Positions 1 to 12,300 of a DNA stretch of 60,000 nucleotides are shown piece after piece (position 1 is the stretch's first letter; each line of letters begins with the position of its first letter). This DNA is from Membranipora membranacea. Taxonomy: Eukaryota > Bryozoa > Gymnolaemata > Cheilostomatida > Membraniporidae. The notes beneath the pieces are model-generated. The model did no database searches. It worked only from the letters and a program-made list of their open reading frames with translations, and was not told the origin of the DNA. The stretch lies in assembly GCA_914767715.1 (NCBI GenBank), contig OU612073.1:24058001-24118000 (forward strand), read 5' to 3'. The translations under genes and the position numbers were made by a program.

Positions 1-819
1 ACCGTGTTTTGAAGTTTGTATGCTCCTTTCTACTTCACGCAACATATCATCATCACCAATTTGCATCAAATGGGAAGACAACTTCGTATTTTTGTTGAGT
101 TGCGACATTTGCGACGTTAGTGGGTTCGAGCTATTGCGACATTTAAAAAATTGCGACGTTTTAAAAACCCTTCGTCGCGACGTTTTTTGGATTGCGACGT
201 TAGTGGAACGCTAGATTGCGACGTTTTGACGTTTGCGACATTTGTGGGTTCAACAGCCCTATTTCCCCTCACAAAAAACTCTACTTCAGTCATTGTAGAT
301 TCTTTTTGCACTCCATTTCGTGAAAGGATAAAAGATCACTGCCAATTGACATATCCTAAGTACCTGAAAAAATGATGGATCTGATAGTAGGTCTAATCGC
401 AGAATTTCTACAGATATTCACATAGCTCTGACCCTGATGTAAGATAGTATGGTATTTTGTGTATGCTAGCAATTATTTGTAAAATTTCATTGACATGACA
501 TGGAAAGATAGGTGGTGTTAAACAAGCAGGTGATTTTTATTCCATATAGGATATGACCTTGATCGGACTGAAAATAGACTGTACGAGATAATTCTCTTGA
601 AAGCAATTTTGATATATTATGAAGAAATTCTGATATGATATACCGATCAATCCTCCAAACACAATAAGTTATCATTTTTTCTCCTTTTTTTTTCTCTTAA
701 ATTTTGCTGTACTTTCTTGGGTACGTTATGAAAAACATCTGTCCAGGATAATGTTAACTGCCAAATAATAAGTGTATATATAAATGCAAGGTCTCTGTTA
801 GATATTGTTTATAGATAGC
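1..819. other. Non-coding 5' flank, no recognisable exon
   Basis: I see no exon of the downstream convertase gene here and no recognisable protein domain on either strand. Small ORFs of 60-75 codons show no family motif. The only structure is the short repeated motif at 100-245. AT-rich sequence continues up to the inverted-repeat element starting near 820. Confidence 0.5.
100..245. repeat. Clustered TTGCGAC[A/G]TT motif
   Basis: The decamer TTGCGACGTT or TTGCGACATT recurs about seven times in 146 bases, with one more partial copy, at irregular spacing of roughly 10 to 40 bases. The repeats are CpG-bearing in otherwise AT-rich sequence. It looks like a degenerate local tandem duplication. 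I cannot assign it to a named family. Confidence 0.6.
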
Positions 820-2424
820 TTAAGGTATAGTAACGCCTAAAAAAAAAAGTTGCCCAAATTAGTTGATTTTGGCATATATGGAAGACCATCTAGGTAGGAG
901 TATATTTCTATGAGAATCGAGGACGTAACGTCTTTTGACGTCGCGTCATGACTGCACGAAAATCACGTATTTTGCTGGAAAGGGAACTTTCAGGCAGCTG
1001 TAGCATAGAGATGGAATTGGTTTTCTTCTTGATTTTTGAAAAACAGTTTATAAAGAAGGTGATGTTGATTTATTTATCATCATATTCCTTCAATTTGGCT
1101 CCTGAGTGTTTTTTTGTGTGTGCACGATGAAGCAACGCATAATTATGTGCCAGACATGAGGTTTCTTTTGGGTGTCCTCACAGCTGAATTCTAATCTGAC
1201 AGCATAAAAAACACTAGTTAACATTTCTAGAGACTTCAAAATGTATATATATGGAAAAAATATTCTCCTACTTAGACTTTGGGAGTGGACACCACCATGT
1301 AAAGAAAAGTATTATTTGCTCATTAGCTCATCTTTGGATTTAGTTATTTATCTAACACAATTTGAGCACCTGACATGATTTATTGTATCTGTTGCATGCA
1401 TTGACTCCTTGTGACAACGGCGTGACCAATGTGTAATTGATAAACGATCATTAACGCTCTACAAGCTCTCATTTCTATCAGTAGGGGATGTTTGATTATT
1501 TTCTCAATGACAAAACATGGTATGATATGGAGTTATTTTTTTGAAGATATAGAAGGCCTCAGCCTTGATTGATTGCCTATTTATTGTAGTCAACCAACTG
1601 ATAACAGCGGCATGATGTTGCTCTTCAACTTAGCTACCATAGCAACAACTGTATCACCTCTCAAAGTTGACTTACTGAACACAGGAAGCAAATCTGCTCA
1701 ATGGGGGTGACTCACCTCTTAAATCACAATTTGTCACTTATCCCCTTTGATTTCCATATTCATATTTCTTGGAAAGTGTGAGTTATGATTTCAACTTTGT
1801 TTTATGATGTTTTTTGACGAGTTTGGACATGTTTATCCAAATCTGTGGCCAATAATACAACATAATCTCCACTTCGGTGATCAGATAATAATTTTTTTAT
1901 GAATGAAACAGAGATGTTTCCGGGTGACCTAATTTGATGACCAATAATTTGGGAATCAGCAGGATATTTCAACATCAGCTGTAAAAAAGACAGAGTGAAT
2001 TGTCTTCCTCCTGACATTGAAAAGACAACTTTGAGCATTTTTTAGCCTGTTTTGTCATTTATTCAAATATCCTATTGTTTCATGATCAATGCTGTCATCA
2101 TCCTCTGATTGTCATGCCCAAAGCAGTTGTTTGTGTTACCAGACTGCTATTACACCACCATTTCCAGCCGATAGCTGATTTCACACACTGCTGGTATAGT
2201 TCGTTGCGTCATGCGCAAAGTGTGAATCATTTCATTCATAAATAATTTTCTTGCGCTCTGTTTCATAGTATTTGTAGTAATTGTAGTAAATACTGTAATT
2301 AGCAATAAAAAATAAACAGGTGAAGATATTGCGAAAAATTTTTTTGTATAAGCAACAGTTTCAAATTACCTATCCGACCATAAAGGTATTATAAAAATTC
2401 ACCGACACCGTTACTATACCTTAA
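820..2424. mobile_element. Candidate TTAA-flanked non-autonomous DNA transposon
   Basis: TTAAGGTATAGTAACG at 820-835 is the exact reverse complement of the sequence at 2409-2424. Read as a TTAA target duplication (820-823 and 2421-2424), the element is 824-2420 (about 1.6 kb) with 12-bp perfect terminal inverted repeats starting GGTATAG. TTAA duplication is the hallmark of piggyBac-type elements, but the termini do not begin with the usual CCC. No transposase frame is visible, so it would be non-autonomous. The inverted repeat could also be chance plus a short palindrome. It lies just upstream of the first visible convertase exon. Confidence 0.45.
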
Positions 2425-3147
2425 ATGGTTGATAGTGTTAATATTGAGAATTCTTTACGGTAGCTCACCACAACATTATCTGTAATAATTCTATACCATT
2501 TTACATTGCACTGCATTCTCCTGCATCAGCTTATAAAAAAGGTTAGAATTCACTGCTGAATTGTGTGTTTTGAGGTTGTCCATAATAACTCTTTTAAATG
2601 TTTCAGTCAAAGACTGCAGATAGACCAAAGCAATATTAGTCTAGCAGCTAGTTCGGCAGTAGTTATGCAATACATGACATTGACATGGAAAAATCCAAAG
2701 CATTTCTGGGTCAAATTCATTGATAGTGTCCTGTCTCCTCACCTAGTGCTGTACTAGCCTAATAAGCTACAACTTCAAAAAAACTGCTAATTACTGAGTT
2801 TTTCCGAAAAAGTTATAAATAAATATTGTCATCGTCAGGGACATGCTTCATTAGTAGATAACTTAATTCATTAACACTTACTACAGTTCTCTGAAGTGGC
2901 AGTGTAGGTAGTGGTAGCTTAACAAGCTGGTACAGCACAAGGCTCCGATACCTCATAAATGAGAACGGGGGGGGGGGGGGAATTCTTAAACTATACATGA
3001 TTTTTTACTAAGAAGTGCTATGAATTGTTCAATGTAAAAATATTGCATAACTACTGCAATGCTAACTGCCTGACTATAAGTTGTCACTTTCATTCTGTAG
3101 TATTTCGCATGCAGTTGATATTCTGATACTGTCATTGTCTGTTTCAG
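2425..3147. other. Intron or upstream sequence of the convertase gene
   Basis: This stretch has no recognised coding segment. It ends in a clean 3' splice acceptor, pyrimidine-rich and closing in gtttcag at 3141-3147. It carries a run of about 14 G at 2966-2979. It is probably the 3' part of an intron whose 5' exon lies upstream of the window. Confidence 0.6.
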
Positions 3148-3323
3148 CCACACGTTTAATTGGAGAACAATACTCCTATGATTCTAAGGAATCTCGCGCT
3201 CTGTCTTTTAAGAGAGATAATATAGACATCTATACCAATAGCTGGGCACCACCAGATGATGGTAGGACAGTTGGAGGCCCAAGAGCATTAACCGATCGGG
3301 CATTAGTGGATGGTGTGAAAATG
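3148..3323 (+). CDS. Convertase exon A: catalytic domain before the oxyanion hole
   Basis: The acceptor is gtttcag and the donor is atg|gtatgt. The segment NIDIYTNSWAPPDDGRTVGG matches the family block usually written as IYSxSWGPxDDGxTVxGP. The first two bases complete a codon begun in an upstream exon outside the window or not recognised. It ends in phase 0. Confidence 0.95.
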
Positions 3324-6300
3324 GTATGTTTGCTGTGCAGCATCATTTAATAGCGGTTACATTCTTTTTTCTTTGTTTGCGGCAAGAGTAAGCTTTTGTG
3401 AACCAGTAAGTTACTGATAAAGTTACCTCACCATCACTAGCTGAAGATATTATGCAATGTCTTGTTCCGGTTCAGCAAAGAGCAAAAAATTTTAACTGAA
3501 ATTCGCCTTCCCTCTTGTCACAGCATAGTTAAAAATGAACTTGAAAATTATAACTGGTCCCTCCTTGATCTGATACTTAAAAAGAAACTAACCTGCATAT
3601 GCCTCAAAACCGAATAGTAAAATTTGAAAACTAAATCCCTCTCTTGACGAAGCATCCAACCCTATTTTGCAATTTCATCTGGAATTTTCAATTAGCACAT
3701 TTTAATTTTGATTGTTCTATAGGGCAGGAATAATTTGGGAAATATTTTCCTATTTGCTGCTGGGAATGGTGGGTTGAATGATTCTTGTTCTTGCGACGGT
3801 TATGCATCAAGCATCTACACCATCTCAGTTGCCAGTCTCTCTGAATGGAATGCGGCCTCGTATTATGTGGAGCAGTGCGCATCGACCTTGATTGCTGCCT
3901 ACAGTAATGATTTTACAGATGAGAAACAGGTGAGTTTACTTTTGAGGAACTAAGAAAAGGCTGACACAAGTCTCAATCATTATATCTATGTATATACTAG
4001 ATAGCCTCACAGTAGAATTCCAGATTCATAAGAAAGTCACAAGGACACTGTTTGACTTCACTAATAAGCCCAAATGGTGAATGCAGGCGACAAGGACGTT
4101 ATTTCCAATTTATATAGAAGCCCCTCTTGATAAATGTTTTGATATCAATTTGTTAATTGACTGAATATCCAAAGTTGAATGTCAGCCCAGCACTTATTTA
4201 GTCAGTTTTTTCATTTTTCATATTTTAGATAGTTACAACAGATGTGAATGGTCAGTGCACAACCCAACACGGTGGGACATCTGCTGCGACCCCTCAGGCA
4301 GCTGGAATCATAGCTTTAGTATTGGAGGCAAAGTGGGTTTCTTTTATTGAGTATCCCCCTCGCACCAACATTGCTTTCAAAAACACAACCCAACCAAAGT
4401 TATTAACACAGAATAAACACTTTTTAAAATAATTTTGCAAATGCCATCAAATGAAGTTAAAAATGAAGTTATGTTTCCTTTGAATATTTAAAATTTCGTA
4501 AACAACCATATTTACATATTGCCAATGATTCATTTCAGTGCACATCTAAACTGGAGGGATATCCAATATCTGGCTCTGTCAACAGCCAATACTGACTTTG
4601 TCTCACGAAGCCCCCTACCTTATTTCGATGTTCATTTCAGCACCAATGCAGTTGGCAGAAAGTGTAAGTCATGGATGATTGTCAAGTTCAGTTTATTATC
4701 GGTTCCAGTATTCCAGCGAACCACATCTATGTTGATTGATAATCCGCCCTTATCATCATAAGAATTGACCAAGAGTGGACTTATTTTTGAGAAGACAACT
4801 CCCATTTAAATGGCAATAAATATACAAATACTTATTTGTATGTACATGTTAATGACAACTCTTTTTTTTCCTAATTTTCATCAGTTTCCAAATTTTGGCA
4901 TAGCATGTTAACTAATCTGCAATTGATAACCATTGAGAGTCAAGCAGTTTCAGGTGTGTAGAATGAACAACAGGGTGATCCCTACCTGTAAAAAGGGAAT
5001 ATGCATTTGGTAGCATCAATTGGTAGCATTGCCTATCCAATCTGGATTGCAGCTGGGTAGATGTTAAATTGTGTATGCCTTACGGCAAAACGTCAATCAA
5101 ATGGCAGCATGTCCTTACTGTTCCTCTCTTACTTGTTATTGAGTCAATAGTGCATGACCTCTGTCTAATAAAGCACGATGTATTCATGGCAATTAACTTT
5201 CTTTTCAGTCAGCCACTCGGTTGGTTTTGGCCTCATGGATGCAAATGCAATGGTGGAAGCTGCCCTCGCTTGGAAAACCGTACCTCCACAACTGCAATAT
5301 CAGACACGAACACAATATCCTGATAGGTATACTAACCTAAGATTCAGATTGAGGGTTAACATTGTAGGATCACAATAGAGTCGAATATAGTAGATGAGTG
5401 TAAATGTTCAGGTGAAAGGATAAACGATTCCATAATTATCATTTATCATGACTATCTTCAGATCGATGGTATAATTATTTCAGTGGTCAGACGCTTTCTT
5501 TTATATAAACATTTTTTGTTGCCAGTAAATTATTTTTCTATTTTAGCTCAATTATTGGTATATATACCGAACAGATCACAGTTCCTGACTGCCCTACAGA
5601 ATATCGCGGATGTATCCACTATCTGGAGCATGTGAAACTAGTGCTTAGTGTGTCGGCTACCAAGAGAGGAGATTTATATGTGAGATTATGATTGTTTTGC
5701 TATTCAGTATTAAAATAGGATTGGAAACCTTGCTTCTAAGGGTGTACATTGCAGCTAATGTTTTCCGATATTGATTGATTGATTGATTTATTGAGTTTGA
5801 GGCTAAAATTTGTAACAGGTGATACGGATCATATGAAGCATGCATTACAAGTGAATAAAAATAAAAATACTTTCGTAAAATGAGATTGGCAAAATCAAAT
5901 TGTGACAAAAATGAAACAGAAAAGATGCTTTCTAGTCCACATATTTGCTAAACAGGCTGTTTTTTGTTACACGGTAGTTTGTGTAAACTAGCGGTTTGTC
6001 TTTCAGCCTTCATGAGTCTGAGTTATATGTTTTGATTTAGATTATACTACGCAGCCCCTCCGGCACAAATTCAACACTGCTGACACAAAGGAGACTTGAT
6101 ACCACAAGCACAGGATTTTATGACTGGGATTTCATGTCCGTACATTTCTGGGGTGAAAATCCGGCTGGAAACTGGACATTCTCAATAGGCGCTTCCTCCT
6201 CCTCCCCCTACTACTGGCCAAGCTCTGGTAAATACACCATCTTATATTCAACCCTGATATGTCTTTCTGTGTTCTTGAACTTGCAACTATCGACCTAGTA

Positions 6301-9300
6301 GTAGTATTTGGTCTGTATCTGGTTGATTTTGCGGTAAGCAAATCCCATGGGGAATAGATAATAGAATAGATAATCAGATCAGATGTATGAGTGATTTGTT
6401 GAATTCACGTTTGCAGGATACATCAGTAAATACAGTTTGGTGCTCTATGGTGTTGCTGTTGATCCATTCAATCCTGGTAACTATACCTACCAGGATATCA
6501 CATGTCATAGCGATTGTGACACCCAGGCTGGGTGCACAGGTTCTGGTCCTACACAATGTATCGCCTGTAAATCAACATACTACAAAGAAGAAGACACTCA
6601 GTAAGTGTAATTCAACTTACTATAGAGGAGAAATTCGGCTAGTTATCGACATCCACCCTAGCTAGCAAACTAGCAAAGCTAAACCAAAGGTTACTTCTTG
6701 GCTCGTCTAAGTGCTCAGACAGCTCTAATCTGAGTTGGGTGGAGCCGTCTGAGCACTTAGACAACTTCTTGGCTAGACTCTAACTAATTTTTACTGTTCT
6801 TGAGTTGGTCTGGATACCTCCTGCATGTTCATAATCAAGGATCAAGTACAATTAAAACCAGTCCCACCAACAATCATAGTTTACCTAGTATAATATTGTA
6901 CCTTATATAGTATACCAAGTTTATATTGGTTTGAGCGAAATAGCTGTTTAAGCCAAAAAGTAAACTGCCTCTCACTTAATCTCAGCAGATCCATACTGTC
7001 CATTTGTAGCAAATGAAAACTAAAATAAATCAATTACAATACAGAGTACACCTCAATGCTTTCTACCGGGGAGAATCCCTGTTTCTACCGATTCTATTTT
7101 TGATTGGCACAACTAAATGGTTTTATCAAATGAAAGGTAAAGCGGAATATAATGTACTGTCATAGTGTAATCGAAAGAGATGTACATGAAATTGCTATTC
7201 TTGAAATATGGGACAGTGCATAGCAAGGTTAACCCTTTCTGGTAAGTAAACATGTAGAGTGATATGTCAAAGGTTCTTTATAAAGGATTTTGTCTTGTAT
7301 TTACAGCTTATGTGTAACTAGTTGTCCAACAGGTTATTATCCAGATAATTCTGGTGATGACAGAATCTGCCGGAGATGTGATAGGAGTTGTGCTTCCTGT
7401 AACAGTGCAGGTGCCACTTCCTGTACAACGTGTGCTAACAGTTTTTACTTAGATACGAGATATCATAGCTGTGTGAAGGAATGTCCCAGTGAATACTTTC
7501 CAGGTAAGAAGGAATACTAGTGAGGCATACAGGCCTCAAGTGACAGCCAGTGCTTTAATGAAAGATTGCAGCTCTAGAATATTTCCTGGCCGGGGGTTAT
7601 GCATTACATCAAGATCATTAGATGCCATGCATGTCATGTAGTTTGATTCTGATGTTCAAAAATAGGTTTCTATAAAATATTGACCGTCACATTTCTTGTT
7701 ACACAGATTCTGAGAGCAGGACATGTGAGCCGTGTAGATCAGAATGTGAGAGCTGTACGTCTCTTACTGACTGTATCATCTGTGATGATGGGTACGAGAT
7801 CTTCAAACGGGAATGTAAGCTCAAGTGTGCTGATGGGTAAGCTCTTAGTGCTGTGCGATATTGCTAGCAAGTCAAAACGATACAATGGCAACAAATTTTA
7901 TTTATCGTTTTTAAAATTAGGAGTTATCACACTTTGATATTGTATGCTTCAAGACAGATCGGTCGATAACAGAGAAATCTAGCGATAATCGCCTATTAAT
8001 ATGGTAATGGTCTTTCCGTTTATGTCAAGTCAATCAAACGTTAAAATTGTCCGATAATTGAAGGTCCTCCATATCAACCCACTGATGGTTGGCCCATTTG
8101 GAAAACAGCCCACCTGATATCGACCCATATTGTAAAAATGATTATCATATCGTGAGACAAAATGGTCTGTATCAATATCGTCCCACCTGATATCGACCCA
8201 TATCGGTCAATTACGTGATATCATGTTACACTATGTACTCTGTTCTATCAAGCAACAGCAGCAGCAGTCTGGATATATTCCTTGGTACTCTTGATATTTT
8301 GTGCGCAACCAACAGTCTATGATCGTAGCCTATTCAAGCATTAATTTTACTATCTCTATGCTTCTAGTTAGAAGAAAACCAAAAGTTGTTCGATAAAAAC
8401 AATCGTAATTAAACCGGAGATTGTAGCAGCAGATAGTTTTTTGTGGCCTAAGATTTTAAGATGATTCATATATGTAGGTGAGACATCATGTAAGGTGACA
8501 CAAAGTATCTGGCTGATGCTCATCAAAGCATTGTAAATATAATTTCTACAACTTTAACTTTGCAGTGAATATCGAGATGGAGACGGAGTTTGCAGGCTAT
8601 GTACGATAGAAAACTGTGAAATGTGTAGAAATGCCACAGATTGTCTAATATGCAACTCAACTTACTCCAAATACCACCTGGGATGTGTCAGTGAATGCCC
8701 TACTAATACCTTCAATGATAAATCTTCTGAGTCTGTCAATCAAACTGAATGCTTCGAGTAAGTTTCCACATTTTAACTCCAAAATGATTTTATATTCATT
8801 ATGTTTCCTAGCTGGAAATCACAAATTGGATGTGATTGAAGTGACCCTGAGTTATTTTTTAAGGTTAAAATCAATCTAGCTGCTCTTGCTATCAACTGGT
8901 CTTCTTATGGTTGAGTTATTTTGATTATGATAGAAGAAGGTTGAGATTAGTATAACTCGCTTGCCAACTGAAGCATCACTATTTTTGGGATTGCGAAACT
9001 ACTTGGAAAGTTGCCTTTGCCTTTGGACCTTACTAAGATGTCCACAAACCTATCACACCTTTACTTCTTTCTACAGTTGTGATCCATACTGTGATACATG
9101 TTATGGAGAGTATGAGGATAACTGTCTCTCCTGCCAGGATGGTTACATGGTATCATATTCACATCGCTGTATACTGAATACAACTTGTCCAGCTGGTCAC
9201 TTCAGAGAACTCGGTTTGGGGGATTGTGAGAAATGTGATGAATCTTGTAAGACTTGTAGCGGACCCAGTGTTTTAGAGTGTCTTTCATGTAAACAGGGGT

Positions 9301-12300
9301 GAGTCATTCGTTCAAATCAACATACAACTTGATGCTGACATGCTACAACTACAAACTGCAACTGTTAATGGACTGTGTACTGGGAAATTGGTACCCTTAT
9401 CTTTGAATTAAGATGCGGCCTATGGGACCTACTTGATTGCCAATGTGCAACCTGTCAACTTGTTTTGATAGGAACTTTTTGTTACACGGATCATGTGTAG
9501 CTGCATGTGGATATGGTCATTATAACTACACCAATCCTCTGACCTCTCATACATCGTGTCAGCAGTGTGACACTTCCTGTTTGACTTGTGACGGTCCAGC
9601 AGCAAATAACTGTACCAGCTGTGTGGAGGAGACTGAGCAACTTATAGAAGGGAAATGTCAATCACCATGTCCCATGGGGTAAGTGAAGCTGTCTTTGCAA
9701 TGTTCTGGGGTAAGTGAAGCTGTCTCTGCAGTGTTCTGGGGTAAGTGAAGCTGTCTCTGCAGTGTTCTGGGGTAAGTGAAGCTGTCTCTGCTGTGTTCTG
9801 GGGTAAGTGAAGCTGTCTCTGCAGTGTTCTGGGGTAAGTGAAGCTGTCTCTGCAGTGTTCTGGAGTAAGTGAAGCTGTCTCTGCAATGTTCTGGAGTAAG
9901 TGAAGCTGTCTCTGCAGTGTTCTGGAGTAAGTGAAGCTGTCTCTGCAATGTTCTGGGGTAAGTGAAGCTGTCTCTGCAATGTTCTGGAGTAAGTGAAGCT
10001 GTCTCTGCAATGTTCTGGAGTAAGTGAAGCTGTCTCTGCAATGTTCTGGAGTAAGTGAAGCTGTCTCTGCAATGTTCTGGGGTAAGTGAAGCTGTCTCTG
10101 CAGTGTTCTGGAGTAAGTGAAGCTGTCTCTGCAATGTTCTGGGGTAAGTGAAGCTGTCTCTGCAATGTTCTGGAGTAAGTGAAGCTGTCTCTGCAGTGTT
10201 CTGGAGTAAGTGAAGCTGTCTCTGCAATGTTCTGGGGTAAGTGAAGCTGTCTCTGCAATGTTCTGGGGTAAGTGAAGCTGTCTTTGCAATGTTCTGGGGT
10301 AAGTGAAGCTGTCTTTGCAATGTTCTGGAGTAAGTGAAGCTGTCTCTGCAATGTTCTGGGGTAAGTGAAGCTGTCTCTGCAATGTTCTGGAGTAAGTGAA
10401 GCTGTCTCTGCAATGTTCTGGAGTAAGTGAAGCTGTCTCTGCAGTGTTCTGGAGTAAGTGAAGCTGTCTCTGCAATGTTCTGGGGTAAGTGAAGCTGTCT
10501 CTGCAATGTTCTGGGGTAAGTGAAGCTGTCTCTGCAATGTTCTGGGGTAAGTGAAGCTGTCTTTGCAATGTTCTGGAGTAAGTGAAGCTGTCTCTGCAAT
10601 GTTCTGGGGTAAGTGAAGCTGTCTCTGCAATGTTCTGGGGTAAGTGAAGCTGTCTCTGCAATGTTCTGGGGTAAGTGAAGCTGTCTTTGCAATGTTCTGG
10701 AGTAAGTGAAGCTGTCTCTGCAATGTTCTGGAGTAAGTGAAGCTGTCTCTGCAGTGTTCTGGAGTAAGTGAAGCTGTCTTTGCAATGTTCTGGGGTAAGT
10801 GAAGCTGTCTCTGCAATGTTCTGGGGTAAGTGAAGCTGTCTCTGCAATGTTCTGGGGTAAGTGAAGCTGTCTTTGCAATGTTCTGGAGTATGTTTCGACA
10901 AGTTTGTTAGTTTCATTACTCATTTCTAAGTATTCAGACTTAGACTTAGTGTGGAGAGATATGATGAGCAAGTTAGCGTGGCATAGTTTTTTATGTCATG
11001 ATAAGGGTATTATCTTCTTACCCTAGTTTCATCAAACAGCCATGTCTAAAACTAACTAGCTGTCTTAAATTACAGGAGTTATCTCCCGTCATCACTAGAC
11101 GACCCGACAGGACTGAACTCCAGTTGTCAGAACTGCTCATCAGAATGTTATGGTTGCAGTGGACCTTTAGCTAACCAGTGTACTAGATGTATTGATAACT
11201 TAGCACTGACTCCTGGTAGGTAGCACAATAGAGACTTTTCAGTTGTGACAACAGATGATGGGTTAGGCTTCTGTATTTCAAATTCATTTAAATAAATGTT
11301 AAATAAGTGTTTCTGCATGTTAGATTCTGAATGGTAACTTGACTGAAAAAAGGAAGCACGATAACTACTGTTGAATCCAAAATGTGGAATATAAAATACA
11401 AAGAGGTATTTATAAATTCTGACATTAACCGGTCATAGCTGGTTTTATTCCTATCTGGAGCATTGCCTTTGTAATAAGAGCTGTGGTAACAAGACACCTG
11501 GTACCTAGAAGGGCTGGCTGTGTGAGTACCTGACTAAAGTCTGCTTTACTACTACAAAATAACATAAATTAATTTCTCTTAGCACACATTTCCTAAATAT
11601 TTCCACTTTCCAGATGGGCATTGTGTCAAAGACTGCCCTCCTGGCTTCTATGAAGAGATTTCTCAACAAGGTGCTCCAATAGATCATACGATATGCCAAC
11701 CATGTGACGCTCTGTGCAAGAATTGCTCGGGTAAGTTCTTATAAACAAGTAAAGTCTGTTGGGTAAATCTTCTTCTAGATTACCACTACCATCCCCATCT
11801 TATTCTCATACTTCCCATATAAGTTCCCAGGTCCTCGAAATGATTCGGTTTACTTCAGATTGGACATACCAGATGGCCGAGTAATTTCACTCCTATGTCA
11901 GAGTTTACATCTCTTTCAATCATTCTGTTGAACTCTTGGCTATTCCATGGTACTGTGTCCATGTGCCTGACAGGATATTGATCCCTCACCTATTATTGTG
12001 TGACATGTGAGGAGATTTTTTAACATGTTGGGTCCTTCTGAAAGCTCTCAAATGTTAAATTTTTGAAAGATCAAGAGTGACTGGTGGGTTAGAGCTTTTG
12101 TTAGAGGCAGTTTCAGCCCAGGATTTTATCGCTGGATAATAACAAAGTATATGTATCACATACCTGCAGGTGAGATTATTGATCCAAGGTATAGGGAGTT
12201 GGGATTGGCTGACTTTTCACAAACCCTAGGTCTGCAGCAGCATCACTTCAGTGTGTTTATTATTTGCATCTTTTTTGCAGGATCCACAGCCAGAGATTGT

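Noticed and set aside
1-3147. Upstream convertase exons with catalytic Asp and His
   Set aside because: I looked for DDG and HGT-type motifs with acceptor and donor sites and found none. The upstream exons are probably outside the window.
6466-6600. Alternative donor inside convertase exon H (g|gtaact)
   Set aside because: The frame continues into a proper Cys-rich unit, so the downstream donor at 6601 is the better choice.
9642-10971. Three long overlapping minus-strand ORFs (384-437 codons) with a 31-residue repeat
   Set aside because: They are the consequence of a 31-bp unit lacking a reverse-strand stop. All three frames are open and the array lies in an intron of the + strand gene.
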